DNA of 52,813 bases, from assembly GCA_021202925.1 (NCBI GenBank), contig JAJQCD010000016.1:1-52813 (forward strand), given 5' to 3'. This document shows, piece by piece, positions 41,077-49,271 of this stretch (positions are counted from its first letter, which is position 1; each line of letters opens with the position of its first letter). The stretch is from Clostridiales bacterium (GTDB lineage Bacteria; Bacillota; Clostridia; Lachnospirales; Lachnospiraceae). The notes below the pieces were generated by a model, which saw only the letters and a program-made list of their open reading frames with translations, was not told the DNA's origin and searched no databases. Position numbers and translations under genes: made by a program.

Positions 41077-41547
41077 TTAGAATCCAATGATGCCCTTTGG
41101 CAGAGGCATCTTGATGACAAAGACAAATAACGCGTCAACTGCCACCGGCAGAAGAATCGCTACTGCAGCAAACAAAAGCGGGTTCCGGTTCGTCTTGTCA
41201 CTCAGCAGCATAATCTGCGCAAACAGATAAATTGCGCTGGAGCAAATGAAACCAACCGGCTGGAAAATCATCATATAAGCCGCCATCAGAACAATCGTTA
41301 AAATACCGCCCGCGGCGTCGTCAAACACTTTTTCCTTCACCTGATCACTTGGAGATTTCCGGACAAACGTAAGAACCAGCTGCACCACCGCCACAACAAT
41401 AATACAGCCCGCGATAAATTTCGGCACATAACCGGATCCCACATCACTCTCAATTTTATGCGGGATACCCATGGCAAGTACAAACATTCCAATGCCAAAC
41501 GCCAGCATAATGGCGCCGCAAACCAGATCACGTACTTTATTTGTCAT
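41077..41547 (-). CDS. tctB: Tripartite tricarboxylate transporter, small membrane subunit TctB
   Basis: 156 residues from ATG 41547, chosen for AGAAGGAAG upstream; a longer frame from 41631 overlaps tctC. Four membrane segments are seen (VCGAIMLAFGIGMFVLAMGI; FIAGCIIVVAVVQLVLTF; ILTIVLMAAYMMIFQPVGFICSSAIYLFAQIMLL; LLFAAVAILLPVAVDALFVFVI). This is the usual TctB topology. Gene order tctC-tctB-tctA is standard. Confidence 0.9.
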   Translation of the reverse strand: MTNKVRDLVCGAIMLAFGIGMFVLAMGIPHKIESDVGSGYVPKFIAGCIIVVAVVQLVLTFVRKSPSDQVKEKVFDDAAGGILTIVLMAAYMMIFQPVGFICSSAIYLFAQIMLLSDKTNRNPLLFAAVAILLPVAVDALFVFVIKMPLPKGIIGF

Positions 41548-41620
41548 TCCTTCACTTCCTTCTCTCTGTATTTCTACATTCGCCCGCATCCAGACGGATA
41601 CGGGCGAATCAGATAACTTA

Positions 41621-42694
41621 CTATTCTGCAAGACCGGCCTTCAGATCTTCAACCTCTGCCGGATCCTCCTCATTCATCGTTGCAGCGTCACGCCAGTACG
41701 GCTCTGCATAGTAGGTAGCCAGCAAAGCAGCAAAATCTTCGCTCTCAACGACCTGCTTGCAGGCATCTGCCAGCTTCTGGACGATTGCCTCATCCGTACC
41801 CTTCGGGAACTTGACCTCATACTTCTTAGCCGTAACAACCTGATCGTACCCCTGCTCCGCGAAGGTCGGGAAATCAATTCCGTTCACGCGCTCCTCCGAC
41901 ATGATACCCAGGCAGATCAGATCGCCTGTCTCTATGTAATCCGCAACATTCATGTAGTTAATCGCAACGATATCAACCTGGCCGCCCATCAAAGCTGCCA
42001 TCCGGTCACCGGAAGATGTTCCGACGTCGATATTGTCAAACTCAACCCCCGCCTGCTTTTCCAGCATCTGACCAACATACTGCGTTGTGGAACCATACAC
42101 GGTAGAATAACGAACCGTTTTCGGATTCTCCTTCGCTTCCGCCAGCATATCTTCCAGAGAAGTCCATCCATGCGCATAATTGCTGTACTGACCATCCGCA
42201 GAGAGAGCAATCAGAGCATAGGTCTGGTCAATCGCGACCGTACACACATTTGTAAAATCATTGGTATAACTGAAATCGACCGTGCCCGTTGCCTCCTGTA
42301 CCAGAGAAGCGCCGGTATGGTTGAACAGAAGCGTATAACCGTCATTCGGCTTATTCATGACATCCATGGCGGCAACAATGCCCGAGCCACCCTCTTCGTT
42401 GGTCACGACAAAGGTCTGATTCAGAATATCGCCCACTCCCTTAAACAAGGCACGGCAATAAGTATCTGTGTCGCCGCCCGCCTTATATGGAAGAATGACA
42501 GAAACCGTACCGGTCGGCCAGTCCGTATCAAAGGATGCAGAAGCGGCAGCCGTTTCTGCTGTTGCAGCTGTCGTATCAGCCGCCGCAGCAGCTGTCGTGG
42601 AATTGCCTGACGAAGAACTGGAACTGGAACCGCACCCGGCCAGCGCAATGGCACTGAGGCCAAGCAACAACATGGACTTCATCATTTTTTTCAT
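41621..42694 (-). CDS. tctC: Tripartite tricarboxylate transporter, substrate-binding lipoprotein TctC (Bug family)
   Basis: 357 residues from ATG 42694 with AAAAAAGGAG upstream. The lipobox is LAGC (Cys21), followed by a Ser/Thr/Ala linker to about 55. The binding domain begins DTDWPTGTVSVILPYKAGGDTDTYCRALFKG, the usual Bug/TctC start, and includes NEEGGSGIVAAMDVMNKPNDGYTLLFNHTG and GGQVDIVAINY. Bug proteins bind di- and tricarboxylates, hydroxy-acids or aromatic acids through their carboxyl groups. First gene of a four-gene minus-strand operon headed by the shared promoter element at 42799-42855. Confidence 0.92.
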   Translation of the reverse strand: MKKMMKSMLLLGLSAIALAGCGSSSSSSSGNSTTAAAAADTTAATAETAAASASFDTDWPTGTVSVILPYKAGGDTDTYCRALFKGVGDILNQTFVVTNEEGGSGIVAAMDVMNKPNDGYTLLFNHTGASLVQEATGTVDFSYTNDFTNVCTVAIDQTYALIALSADGQYSNYAHGWTSLEDMLAEAKENPKTVRYSTVYGSTTQYVGQMLEKQAGVEFDNIDVGTSSGDRMAALMGGQVDIVAINYMNVADYIETGDLICLGIMSEERVNGIDFPTFAEQGYDQVVTAKKYEVKFPKGTDEAIVQKLADACKQVVESEDFAALLATYYAEPYWRDAATMNEEDPAEVEDLKAGLAE

Positions 42695-42798
42695 AGTATT
42701 CTTCTCCTTTTTTTCGCATATGATGATAGATCTGATTCCTTTTGACATTGCTTTGACGTCGGCCGACGAATCATTGCTCCTGTCTCTTTATATCCTCT

Positions 42799-42855
42799 AT
42801 TTTACTGAATATTTCTCACAAAGTAAAACAGTGCTTTTTGGTTGATCTGACAAAA
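42799..42855 (-). promoter_or_regulatory. Shared LysR-type promoter element, copy A (tctC side)
   Basis: Read on the minus strand: TTTTGTCA, 4 bp, AACCAAAA, 6 bp, GTTTTACTTTGTG (42855-42817). The -35 TTTACT lies in the last block (42822-42827), then a 17-bp spacer and TAAAAT (42799-42804). The same element precedes the RraA operon (copy B). Confidence 0.8.
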
Positions 42856-42947
42856 TATTTTTGTTATCATAAAATGCCAGAAGGGGCGAATCGCCTGTCA
42901 CGATCCGCCCCTCCTGGCATCATTCTCTCTCAAAAAACCCCGGTTCT

Positions 42948-43910
42948 TCACTCCCCTGCCGTTCTGCTGACCTCAGTATGCTCCACCTCATCAAAATATC
43001 CATGCAGCAAATCAACAAAATCCCGCGAATAATGCGCCAGATACCGATCCCGGCTTCGAACCAGAAACAGATCCTGGTACATCCGGTTTCCTTTATATAG
43101 AAGAGGAAAAATATTGGTTTCCTCCTGAATCTCGTCCCGGTGGGCAATCAGGTCCATCTGCGTGGTAAAGCATGCTGCAAGACCCTTGAGCCCCGTCACC
43201 GTACTGACACGGGTGTAATCGGTACTCAGATAAATTCTCGGATGAACCTTCTGCTCATCAAAGCACTGCTGAATCCGCCGTCCCATACGATTATTCAGAA
43301 CGGAAAACGGAATTTTCTCAAACCACCGGAGCAACGCCCCCTCCCGCGCCTTCTGTTTGATTTCGCCGGCTTCCTCTCCGTAAAACTGGTGAAGCAGCCG
43401 GTCAGACACAACCAGATAAATCTGATCATTCAGCAACGGCTCCGTCACAATGCGCTCATTGGATCGATTCCCCGCAATGATTGCCATATCCAGTTCCCCG
43501 TCCTCCACCATCGGTTCCAGCCGGTCTGTCACATTATTTGTCAACCGTATCTCTACGTTCGGATAACGTTCGCTGAAGACAGGAAGGACAACCGGCATAC
43601 AGGCATTCATGCGGAGTGTACTCGCGCCAAAACGGATGATGCCCCTCTCCTGCAGCTCAATATCCGACAGAATATCGCGCAGATTCGTCTGCTCATTATT
43701 CACAATCTTCGCAAACGCCAGCACATACTCTCCCGCCGATGTCAGCGCCAGAGATGGTTTCCGATACAACAGCCGGGTACCAAAATATTCTTCCAGCCGC
43801 TGAATATGATTGCTCAGCGTCTGCTGCGAAATAAACAGGCGGTTCGCCGTGTTCGTCATATGCAGATCCTTTGCCAGTTCAGCAAAATAATACAAACTTG
43901 TCATATCCAT
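42948..43910 (-). CDS. LysR-family transcriptional regulator of the carboxylate cluster
   Basis: 320 residues from ATG 43910 (MDMTSLYYFAELAKDLHMTNTANRL), with AGAGGGG 9 nt upstream; an in-frame ATG at 43946 lies before it. The DNA-binding part reads FISQQTLSNHIQRLEEYFGTRLLYRKPSLALTSAGEYVLAFA. Residues about 90-290 form the effector domain. It sits between two operons whose heads carry the same 39-bp element, so it is very probably the common regulator of both. The ligand is likely a carboxylate. Confidence 0.92.
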   Translation of the reverse strand: MDMTSLYYFAELAKDLHMTNTANRLFISQQTLSNHIQRLEEYFGTRLLYRKPSLALTSAGEYVLAFAKIVNNEQTNLRDILSDIELQERGIIRFGASTLRMNACMPVVLPVFSERYPNVEIRLTNNVTDRLEPMVEDGELDMAIIAGNRSNERIVTEPLLNDQIYLVVSDRLLHQFYGEEAGEIKQKAREGALLRWFEKIPFSVLNNRMGRRIQQCFDEQKVHPRIYLSTDYTRVSTVTGLKGLAACFTTQMDLIAHRDEIQEETNIFPLLYKGNRMYQDLFLVRSRDRYLAHYSRDFVDLLHGYFDEVEHTEVSRTAGE

Positions 43911-43982
43911 AATCCGATACCCCTCTTTCTGTTGACAGTTTATCATATTTTATCAGAAAATGGAACGCATGAAACAAATTAT

Positions 43983-44039
43983 TTTTGTCAAACTAACCAA
44001 AATATTCCGTTTTACTTTGTGGCAAAAAAAACGTAAGAT
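43983..44039 (+). promoter_or_regulatory. Shared LysR-type promoter element, copy B (RraA side)
   Basis: TTTTGTCA, 4 bp, AACCAAAA, 6 bp, GTTTTACTTTGTG (43983-44021). The -35 TTTACT (44011-44016), 17-bp spacer and TAAGAT (44034-44039) follow. 31 of 39 positions match copy A when both are read towards their genes. Confidence 0.8.
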
Positions 44040-44126
44040 AAGAATCAGAAAAAGACAGCAAGCAACGATTCGCCGGCCGGCATCCGCGCTCCGTCCTACT
44101 ACAACCAAAGAAAGGAACTTACAATT

Positions 44127-44828
44127 ATGTCAGTTGGGAAAAGAATTTACCTGAAAAGAGAAATGCCGGATCACGACATCATGATGCAGTTCAAAACCAT
44201 CCCGGCATCAAATACTGCCGATGTGATGGGTCGCAGCTGCGCCATGAATCCGCGCATCCATCTGGTCAGCAGTCCGAAGGATCAGATGATGGTCGGTCCC
44301 GCCTTTACCGTAAAATGCCGTGCAGGCGACAACCTGGCGCTCCATGCGGCGCTGAACTTCTGCAACGAAGGCGACGTCCTGGTCGTCTCCAATGAGGAAG
44401 ACAATACCCGTGCGCTCATGGGCGAAGTGATGATGGCTTATCTGTATCTCTGCAAAAAGGTGGCCGGAATCATCCTCGACGGTCCGATCCGTGATATCGA
44501 CGAAATCGGCAACTGGGATTTCCCGGTCTATGCCACCGGCACCACCCCGGGCGGCCCCTACAAGGAAGGACCGGGCGAAGTGAACGTTCCGATTTCCTGC
44601 GGCGGCATCAGCGTCAATCCTGGCGATATCATCCTGGCCGACCCGGATGGCATTATCTGTATCCCGCGCAAGGACGCAGCCGTAATTCTGGAAGACGCAA
44701 AGAAATTCCAGGCGGCTGATGAAGGCAAGCTGGAGAAGACCCGGATGGGCACGATCAACCGCAGCTGGGTCGATAAGACGCTGGAGGCAAAGGAATTTGA
44801 GATCATTGACGATGTATATCGTCCGTAA
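44127..44828 (+). CDS. RraA-family protein (4-hydroxy-4-methyl-2-oxoglutarate aldolase type)
   Basis: 233 residues. The RraA/HMG-aldolase fold is clear: ASNTADVMGRSCAMNPRIHL, VGPAFTVKCRAGDNLALHAAL, GEVMMAYLYLCKKVAGIILDGPIRDIDEI and the end NVPISCGGISVNPGDIILADPDGIICIPRKDA. The metal/pyruvate motif (G-E-x(n)-R-D) is kept: GEVM and DGPIRD with the Arg-Asp pair. Enzymes of this type split 4-hydroxy-2-oxo acids to pyruvate, or decarboxylate oxaloacetate; true RNase E inhibitors lack these residues, and such a role is unlikely here. First gene of the plus-strand operon. Confidence 0.88.
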   Translation: MSVGKRIYLKREMPDHDIMMQFKTIPASNTADVMGRSCAMNPRIHLVSSPKDQMMVGPAFTVKCRAGDNLALHAALNFCNEGDVLVVSNEEDNTRALMGEVMMAYLYLCKKVAGIILDGPIRDIDEIGNWDFPVYATGTTPGGPYKEGPGEVNVPISCGGISVNPGDIILADPDGIICIPRKDAAVILEDAKKFQAADEGKLEKTRMGTINRSWVDKTLEAKEFEIIDDVYRP

Positions 44829-44896
44829 TACATAACAATCCGAAAAGAGGAAAATGTGAACAGGTTATTTCTCAACTGAATAAGGAGGATTTCATT

Positions 44897-45925
44897 ATGG
44901 GTTGGAAAATTTTATTACCACAGGAAATTATGTCAGAAGGCCGCGCACTGCTGGAAAACGCCGGCCACACCATTATCGAAGGCCGCGGTTTTGAGACCGA
45001 AGATGTACTGGCAGACATGAAGGAATATCAGCCGGACGCCATGATCGTCCGCATCACCCCGATTACCCGTGAAGTGATCGAGGCAAACCCGAACTTAAAG
45101 GTCATCGTCCGCCACGGTGCCGGATTCGATGCACTCGATGTAAAAGCCTGCCATGACAATGGCGTGCAGACCCTCTACGCACCGGTTGCTAACAGCACCT
45201 CTGTCGCTGAGACCGCCCTGCTTCTGATTCTGGAATGCAGCCGCAATGTGACGGTTCTGCACAAGACCTGGGTCAGCGATTTTTACAAGGCCAAACTGAA
45301 AGTCCGCAAGACAACTTTGAATGGCAAAACAGTCGGCATCATCGGATGCGGCAACATCGGCAGCCGTCTCGCAAAGCGTGCGCTTGCCATGGAAATGAAC
45401 GTTCTGGCTTATGACCCGTACAAGTCGGCTGCAGATTTTCCGGATGGCGTCGAGGTCGTGCGCGATCTTGACCGCATCTTCAAAGAGAGCGACTATGTTT
45501 CCCTGCATGTGCCGAACACGCCCGTCACCCACAACATGGTCAACGCCAAAAAACTGGCCATGATGAAGCCTACCGCTTTCCTGATCAATACAGCCCGCGG
45601 CGGCTGCGTAGATGAAGACGCATTGTATGAAGCGTGCAAGAACGGTACGATCATGGGCGCCGGTCTGGACGCAATCAAGCAGGAACCGGTCTCTCCGGAC
45701 TTCCCGCTTCTTGAACTGGATAACGTCATCATTTATCCGCACATTGGCGGCAACACCGTCGAAGCCGCGCACCGCGCTTCCTATTTTGCTGCAATGGGCG
45801 TCCAGGAAGTATACGAAGGCAAAGAGCCGACCTGGCCGATCAACGATGTTGATTACACGACGGCAAAAACCTATGATGACACCAAAAAACCAGCTACAAA
45901 ACCTGCCGGAATGTTTGATTTTTAA
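44897..45925 (+). CDS. D-isomer-specific 2-hydroxyacid dehydrogenase
   Basis: 342 residues; start follows AATAAGGAGG. Catalytic domain and NAD-binding domain: GKTVGIIGCGNIGSRLAKRALAMEMNVLAYDP near 148-180 (GxGxxG), the substrate Arg in LINTARGGCVDEDALYEA near 235, Glu in GLDAIKQEPVS near 262 and His in IIYPHIGGNTVEAAHRA near 285. This is the phosphoglycerate dehydrogenase-like group that interconverts 2-hydroxy and 2-oxo acids with NAD(H). It probably feeds or drains the 2-oxo acid handled by the RraA-like enzyme. It is not closely similar to the 2-hydroxyglutarate dehydrogenase of Acidaminococcus as I recall it. Confidence 0.9.
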   Translation: MGWKILLPQEIMSEGRALLENAGHTIIEGRGFETEDVLADMKEYQPDAMIVRITPITREVIEANPNLKVIVRHGAGFDALDVKACHDNGVQTLYAPVANSTSVAETALLLILECSRNVTVLHKTWVSDFYKAKLKVRKTTLNGKTVGIIGCGNIGSRLAKRALAMEMNVLAYDPYKSAADFPDGVEVVRDLDRIFKESDYVSLHVPNTPVTHNMVNAKKLAMMKPTAFLINTARGGCVDEDALYEACKNGTIMGAGLDAIKQEPVSPDFPLLELDNVIIYPHIGGNTVEAAHRASYFAAMGVQEVYEGKEPTWPINDVDYTTAKTYDDTKKPATKPAGMFDF

Positions 45926-45945
45926 ATCAGATATTTTGTAACCGG

Positions 45946-46029
45946 CCGCCGGATAGTTCAGATTAACGCCCTTTGAACGGCTCTTTATCCTCCTACATAT
46001 AAGTTCTGAACCATCCGGCGGTCTTTTTT
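45946..46029 (+). terminator. Long-stem terminator inside the RraA operon
   Basis: CCGCCGGAT-a-GTTCAGA (45946-45962) pairs with TCTGAAC-c-ATCCGGCGG (46005-46021), 16 pairs, followed by TCTTTTTTG. The loop is about 42 nt. The next start codon is only 33 bp downstream, so this probably lowers read-through into the transporter gene. Confidence 0.75.
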
Positions 46030-46061
46030 GACTTTTTACCACAAGAAAAGGAGATTTTCCT

Positions 46062-47315
46062 ATGAATCCGATTACTATCGCTTTACTGATATTGATTATC
46101 ACGATCGTTTTATTTATATGGGAGCCCTGGCCCATCATTGTTACCGCGATTGGTGCTTCCCTTGTCTTTGCCTACACCGGTCTGATCGCTATTGGCGACG
46201 TCTTCAAAGGTTACAACAGCACCACGATCGTCCTGTTGGCAGGCATGATGGTGATTGGTTCCTCCCTGTTTCACGCAGGAATCACGGATCTGATCGGCGA
46301 AAAAATGGTAAAACTCACAGGAAAAAATGAACGCAACATCATTCTGGCTACCCTGATCGTTTCCTGCCTGTTGAGTTCCGTATGCAGCAACATCGGCGTG
46401 ATGACTGCCATGGCTCCACTGGTAACCGCCATGTGTCTGGCTGCCGGTTTTGGCCCATCCAAAGCACTGCTTGCTCTGCTGTTCGGTTCTCAGTTCGGCG
46501 GCTTCGTCACACTGGTCGGCGTCGGTTCTAATGCTACCGCCAACAGCGTGATGGGAGAACTGGGACTGGATCCATTTGGCTTTTTCAGTATCACTCCCTT
46601 CGGAATCGGTATCTGCATTCTGGGTACCTTATACTTTACTTTCATCGGCAGCAGGCTGATCCCGGATACCGGCTATGTACCGGAATTTGCCAAGACAGAT
46701 AAAAAACCATTAGACAAAAAGAAAACGACCATTTCTGTCGTTACCCTGCTGTGTGTTCTGATCGTCATTGCCATGAGCCCTTCCAATCTTCCCATGCACA
46801 TTGCAGCCGTTATTGGTGCCCTTGTCATCGTCGGCACCAAATGCATGAGCGTAAAAGAAGCCATTGCGGCAATTGACTGGAACTGCATGTTACTCGTTGG
46901 CTCCCTGACCGCGATTTCCTCCGGCGTAGAGAACAGTGGCCTGGGCGACGCCATTGCCAATGCCATCCTCGGCGTCCTTGGCGAACATCCGAGCACGTTC
47001 CTGATCACTACGATCATCTTCTTTGCTGCTGCATTCCTGACCCAGGTAATGTCCAATATTCCAACCATCATGCTGTTCCTGCCAATTGGCATTTCCATTG
47101 CCAGCCAGCTTGGTGTCAGCCCGTATCCGGTAGCCATGACCATCACTCTCGCAGGCGCCGCATCCTATGCGACTCCGTTTGCTGCACCGCAGAATATGAT
47201 GACCGTCGGCTGGACACATTATAAATTCGTAGACTTTATTAAGATCGGCCTGCCCATGATGTTAATTACCTGGCTGGTTGTGGCAATTCTGGTTCCGATC
47301 TGTCTGCCATACTAA
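46062..47315 (+). CDS. SLC13/DASS-type anion transporter (ion transporter superfamily)
   Basis: 417 residues, about 11-12 membrane segments; start follows AAAGGAG. The two re-entrant motifs of the family are VCSNIGVMTAMAPLV and VGSNATANSVMG in the first half, and VMSNIPTIMLFLPIG with SYATPFAAPQNMM in the second. The SNxxT-like loops bind Na+ and a carboxylate in dicarboxylate/citrate carriers. It is a second carboxylate-type carrier besides TctABC in this cluster; it may act as exporter of a product or low-affinity importer. Follows a terminator-like hairpin. Confidence 0.85.
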   Translation: MNPITIALLILIITIVLFIWEPWPIIVTAIGASLVFAYTGLIAIGDVFKGYNSTTIVLLAGMMVIGSSLFHAGITDLIGEKMVKLTGKNERNIILATLIVSCLLSSVCSNIGVMTAMAPLVTAMCLAAGFGPSKALLALLFGSQFGGFVTLVGVGSNATANSVMGELGLDPFGFFSITPFGIGICILGTLYFTFIGSRLIPDTGYVPEFAKTDKKPLDKKKTTISVVTLLCVLIVIAMSPSNLPMHIAAVIGALVIVGTKCMSVKEAIAAIDWNCMLLVGSLTAISSGVENSGLGDAIANAILGVLGEHPSTFLITTIIFFAAAFLTQVMSNIPTIMLFLPIGISIASQLGVSPYPVAMTITLAGAASYATPFAAPQNMMTVGWTHYKFVDFIKIGLPMMLITWLVVAILVPICLPY

Positions 47316-47327
47316 AGGAGAACAGTT

Positions 47328-48188
47328 ATGACATACCCGATTTTGGGAAGTTATGAAATGCACGTACATGCCAGCCCGGATGTTACTCCACGACTTGAAA
47401 CGGATCTGGAAATCACCGAACGCTGGAGCGCCGCCCATATAGGCGGCGGCGTACTCAAATGCCATTATGCTCCCACAGCCGCACGCGCCGCACTGATGCA
47501 GACACTTCATCCGGAACTGAAAATCATCGGCGGTATTGTGCTGAATCGTGCCGTCGGCGGATTGAATCCGGAAGCCGTCGAACGTTGTGCCCAGATGGGA
47601 GGCCGATACGTCTGGTTTCCCACCATGGACGCCCTCTCTTATCAGAAATATGTTCATCGAAACGATCCACACGCAGATCTGAGTGCAACCATCTACCTGT
47701 TGGATCGGTGGGGTGGTCTTCTTCCAGAAGCGAAAGCCATTTTAAGGACAGCTGCATCCCACCAGATGCTGGTTGGTACCGGTCATATCTCCGCTCAGGA
47801 AGGCATGGCGCTCGTACACTATGCCGCGGAAGAAAAACTTACCTGCACAATCATTCTCACACACGCCGACAATCCGGCAGATTTATACACCATTGACGAA
47901 CAAAGAGAAGCCGTGCAACTGGGCGCAATGGTTGAGCACTGTTATTTTACCACCTATTATAATCGCACTTCGATCGAATTAATCACAGAACAGATCCGTG
48001 CCGTTGGCTGTGACAAAGTGATTCTCTCGACCGATTTTGGCCAGCCAAAATCACCTGGTTCCGTTGAAGGACTTGCGGAGTATCAACAGCTTCTTGCCTC
48101 TCAGGGCTTTTCCAACGAAGAACTTCACCTGATGTTCTGCGACACTCCGGCCAGACTGCTCTCATTCAGAATCAAGCAGGGGAAATAA
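47328..48188 (+). CDS. DUF6282-type metal-dependent hydrolase
   Basis: 286 residues; start 12 bp after the transporter stop, with AAAGGAG. The protein begins ILGSYEMHVHASPDVTPR, with the H-x-H metal motif of amidohydrolase-like TIM barrels, then HIGGGVLKCHYAPTAARA, GTGHISAQEG (His), IILTHAD (His) and VILSTDFGQPKSPGS (Asp). All ligands of a metal-binding barrel seem present. I assign DUF6282 from memory. Probably hydrolyses a cyclic or amide/ester bond in the cluster's substrate; no signal peptide is seen. Last gene of the operon. Confidence 0.75.
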   Translation: MTYPILGSYEMHVHASPDVTPRLETDLEITERWSAAHIGGGVLKCHYAPTAARAALMQTLHPELKIIGGIVLNRAVGGLNPEAVERCAQMGGRYVWFPTMDALSYQKYVHRNDPHADLSATIYLLDRWGGLLPEAKAILRTAASHQMLVGTGHISAQEGMALVHYAAEEKLTCTIILTHADNPADLYTIDEQREAVQLGAMVEHCYFTTYYNRTSIELITEQIRAVGCDKVILSTDFGQPKSPGSVEGLAEYQQLLASQGFSNEELHLMFCDTPARLLSFRIKQGK

Positions 48189-48204
48189 AGTCCCCTGCTC
48201 CTTT
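48176..48204 (+). terminator. Terminator of the RraA operon
   Basis: GCAGGGGA (48176-48183) pairs with TCCCCTGC (48191-48198), followed by TCCTTTT. The stem covers the last codons and stop. Confidence 0.8.
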
Positions 48205-48369
48205 TCACTAATCAAAATCCGGCATTGAGACTAATCAATGAGGTTAGCTCAATATAAGTTCTTCCACTTAAAAATGCCTGAAAATTCTCATTCTCTTTCA
48301 AATATTCTCGCATTCCCAAGTTTGTTTGCATTCATTCATCTTAAATCCTAATATTTTTGTGATTTTCTG

Positions 48370-48398
48370 TTTACAAAATCTAAATGTTATTGTAGTAT
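48370..48398 (+). promoter_or_regulatory. Promoter of the XRE regulator
   Basis: TTTACA (48370-48375), 17-bp spacer, TAGTAT (48393-48398), 30 bp before the start codon, in an AT-rich region that marks the start of the accessory segment. Confidence 0.6.
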
Positions 48399-48427
48399 TC
48401 AATATAAAGAAAAGTGAGGTGAAGCAT

Positions 48428-48922
48428 ATGACATTTGGAAAAAAATTAAAAGCCGCCAGAACAGAAGCAGGATTAAAGCAATCAGAACTCGCCAAACAGC
48501 TAAAAACAACAGGTAATACTATAAGTAACTGGGAAAATAATGTGAGTAAGCCAGATTTAGATACTCTTTCCTATATATGCGGCATTTTACACGTTACTGC
48601 TTCTTACTTTTTGCAGCCAACACTTCCAGAAGACGAAGTTTCCATAAAAGAATTGAAAATGATAAAAAAATACCGCGATCTCGATGACCCCGGGAGGGAA
48701 ACCGTGGATATTGTAATAGACAGAGAGTCTCAGCGCACTGCCCAACTTCGAAGATTGTCAACCTGGATCGCCAATCTGGAAACTGCTAGCCAGACCGACC
48801 TGGAGAATCCGCCTGATCCCGCAGCTCTGTCCGTTGATGAAAAGGTACAGCTATACCACCAGAAACTGGAGTGTGAGGAAAAAGCGGAGGAAAGATCCTC
48901 AGCTTTACAAGAAAACGCTTAG
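48428..48922 (+). CDS. XRE-family helix-turn-helix regulator
   Basis: 164 residues from ATG 48428, with AAAGTGAGGTGA upstream; the longer frame from 48326 overlaps the promoter. Residues 1-65 are an XRE helix-turn-helix (FGKKLKAARTEAGLKQSELAKQLKTTGNTISNWENNVSKPDLDTLSYICGIL). The rest is helical and charged and ends in DEKVQLYHQKLECEEKAEERSSALQENA, a tail that occurs again at 49911-49994. A repressor of nearby accessory genes or of itself is likely. Lower GC than the flanking core genes. Confidence 0.85.
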   Translation: MTFGKKLKAARTEAGLKQSELAKQLKTTGNTISNWENNVSKPDLDTLSYICGILHVTASYFLQPTLPEDEVSIKELKMIKKYRDLDDPGRETVDIVIDRESQRTAQLRRLSTWIANLETASQTDLENPPDPAALSVDEKVQLYHQKLECEEKAEERSSALQENA

Positions 48923-48998
48923 AGCAGATGACTGGATTATGCTGAGGGCGCATGGGGTACGAAACTCGATCGAATTATGAAAGTGAGGGAAAAAGAAT

Positions 48999-49271
48999 AT
49001 GATGTATCCGTTTATGGCACTGGATGACGATACTGAAATTGTACACTCGGACATGCAGCCTGATGGCCGGGTAAAGGTCTATATTGAGAAACCAGATGCA
49101 GAATACGGCTTCCGGCATGCCACCTGTTACCTTCCGGATTATACCTGGGAAGATATTTATCAATTTTCTCCTGACGATATTAAACACTATGAGGAAATTA
49201 TCAAGTCAACGGCACATCTGATTATCGAATTCTCGCAGGAGGGAGGATTTGAAAAAGCCACAAATTTTTAG
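48999..49271 (+). CDS. Small uncharacterised protein paired with a DUF4160 gene
   Basis: 90 residues (MMYPFMALDDDTEIVHSDM...); start follows GTGAGGG. Acidic, no membrane segment or Cys motif. It is rich in Tyr, Asp and Glu, with a C-terminal EEIIKSTAHLIIEFSQEGGFEKATNF. I recall similar proteins next to DUF4160 genes in gut Clostridia. It overlaps the DUF4160 gene by 23 bp in another frame. The pair resembles the DUF4160/DUF2442 pairs proposed as toxin-antitoxin modules. Function not established. Confidence 0.7.
   Translation: MMYPFMALDDDTEIVHSDMQPDGRVKVYIEKPDAEYGFRHATCYLPDYTWEDIYQFSPDDIKHYEEIIKSTAHLIIEFSQEGGFEKATNF

Noticed and set aside
44897-45925. 2-hydroxyglutarate dehydrogenase that would complete the glutamate pathway
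   Set aside because: The motifs fit the general D-hydroxyacid dehydrogenase family, but the sequence does not resemble the Acidaminococcus HgdH I remember, and the gene belongs to the separate LysR-controlled cluster.
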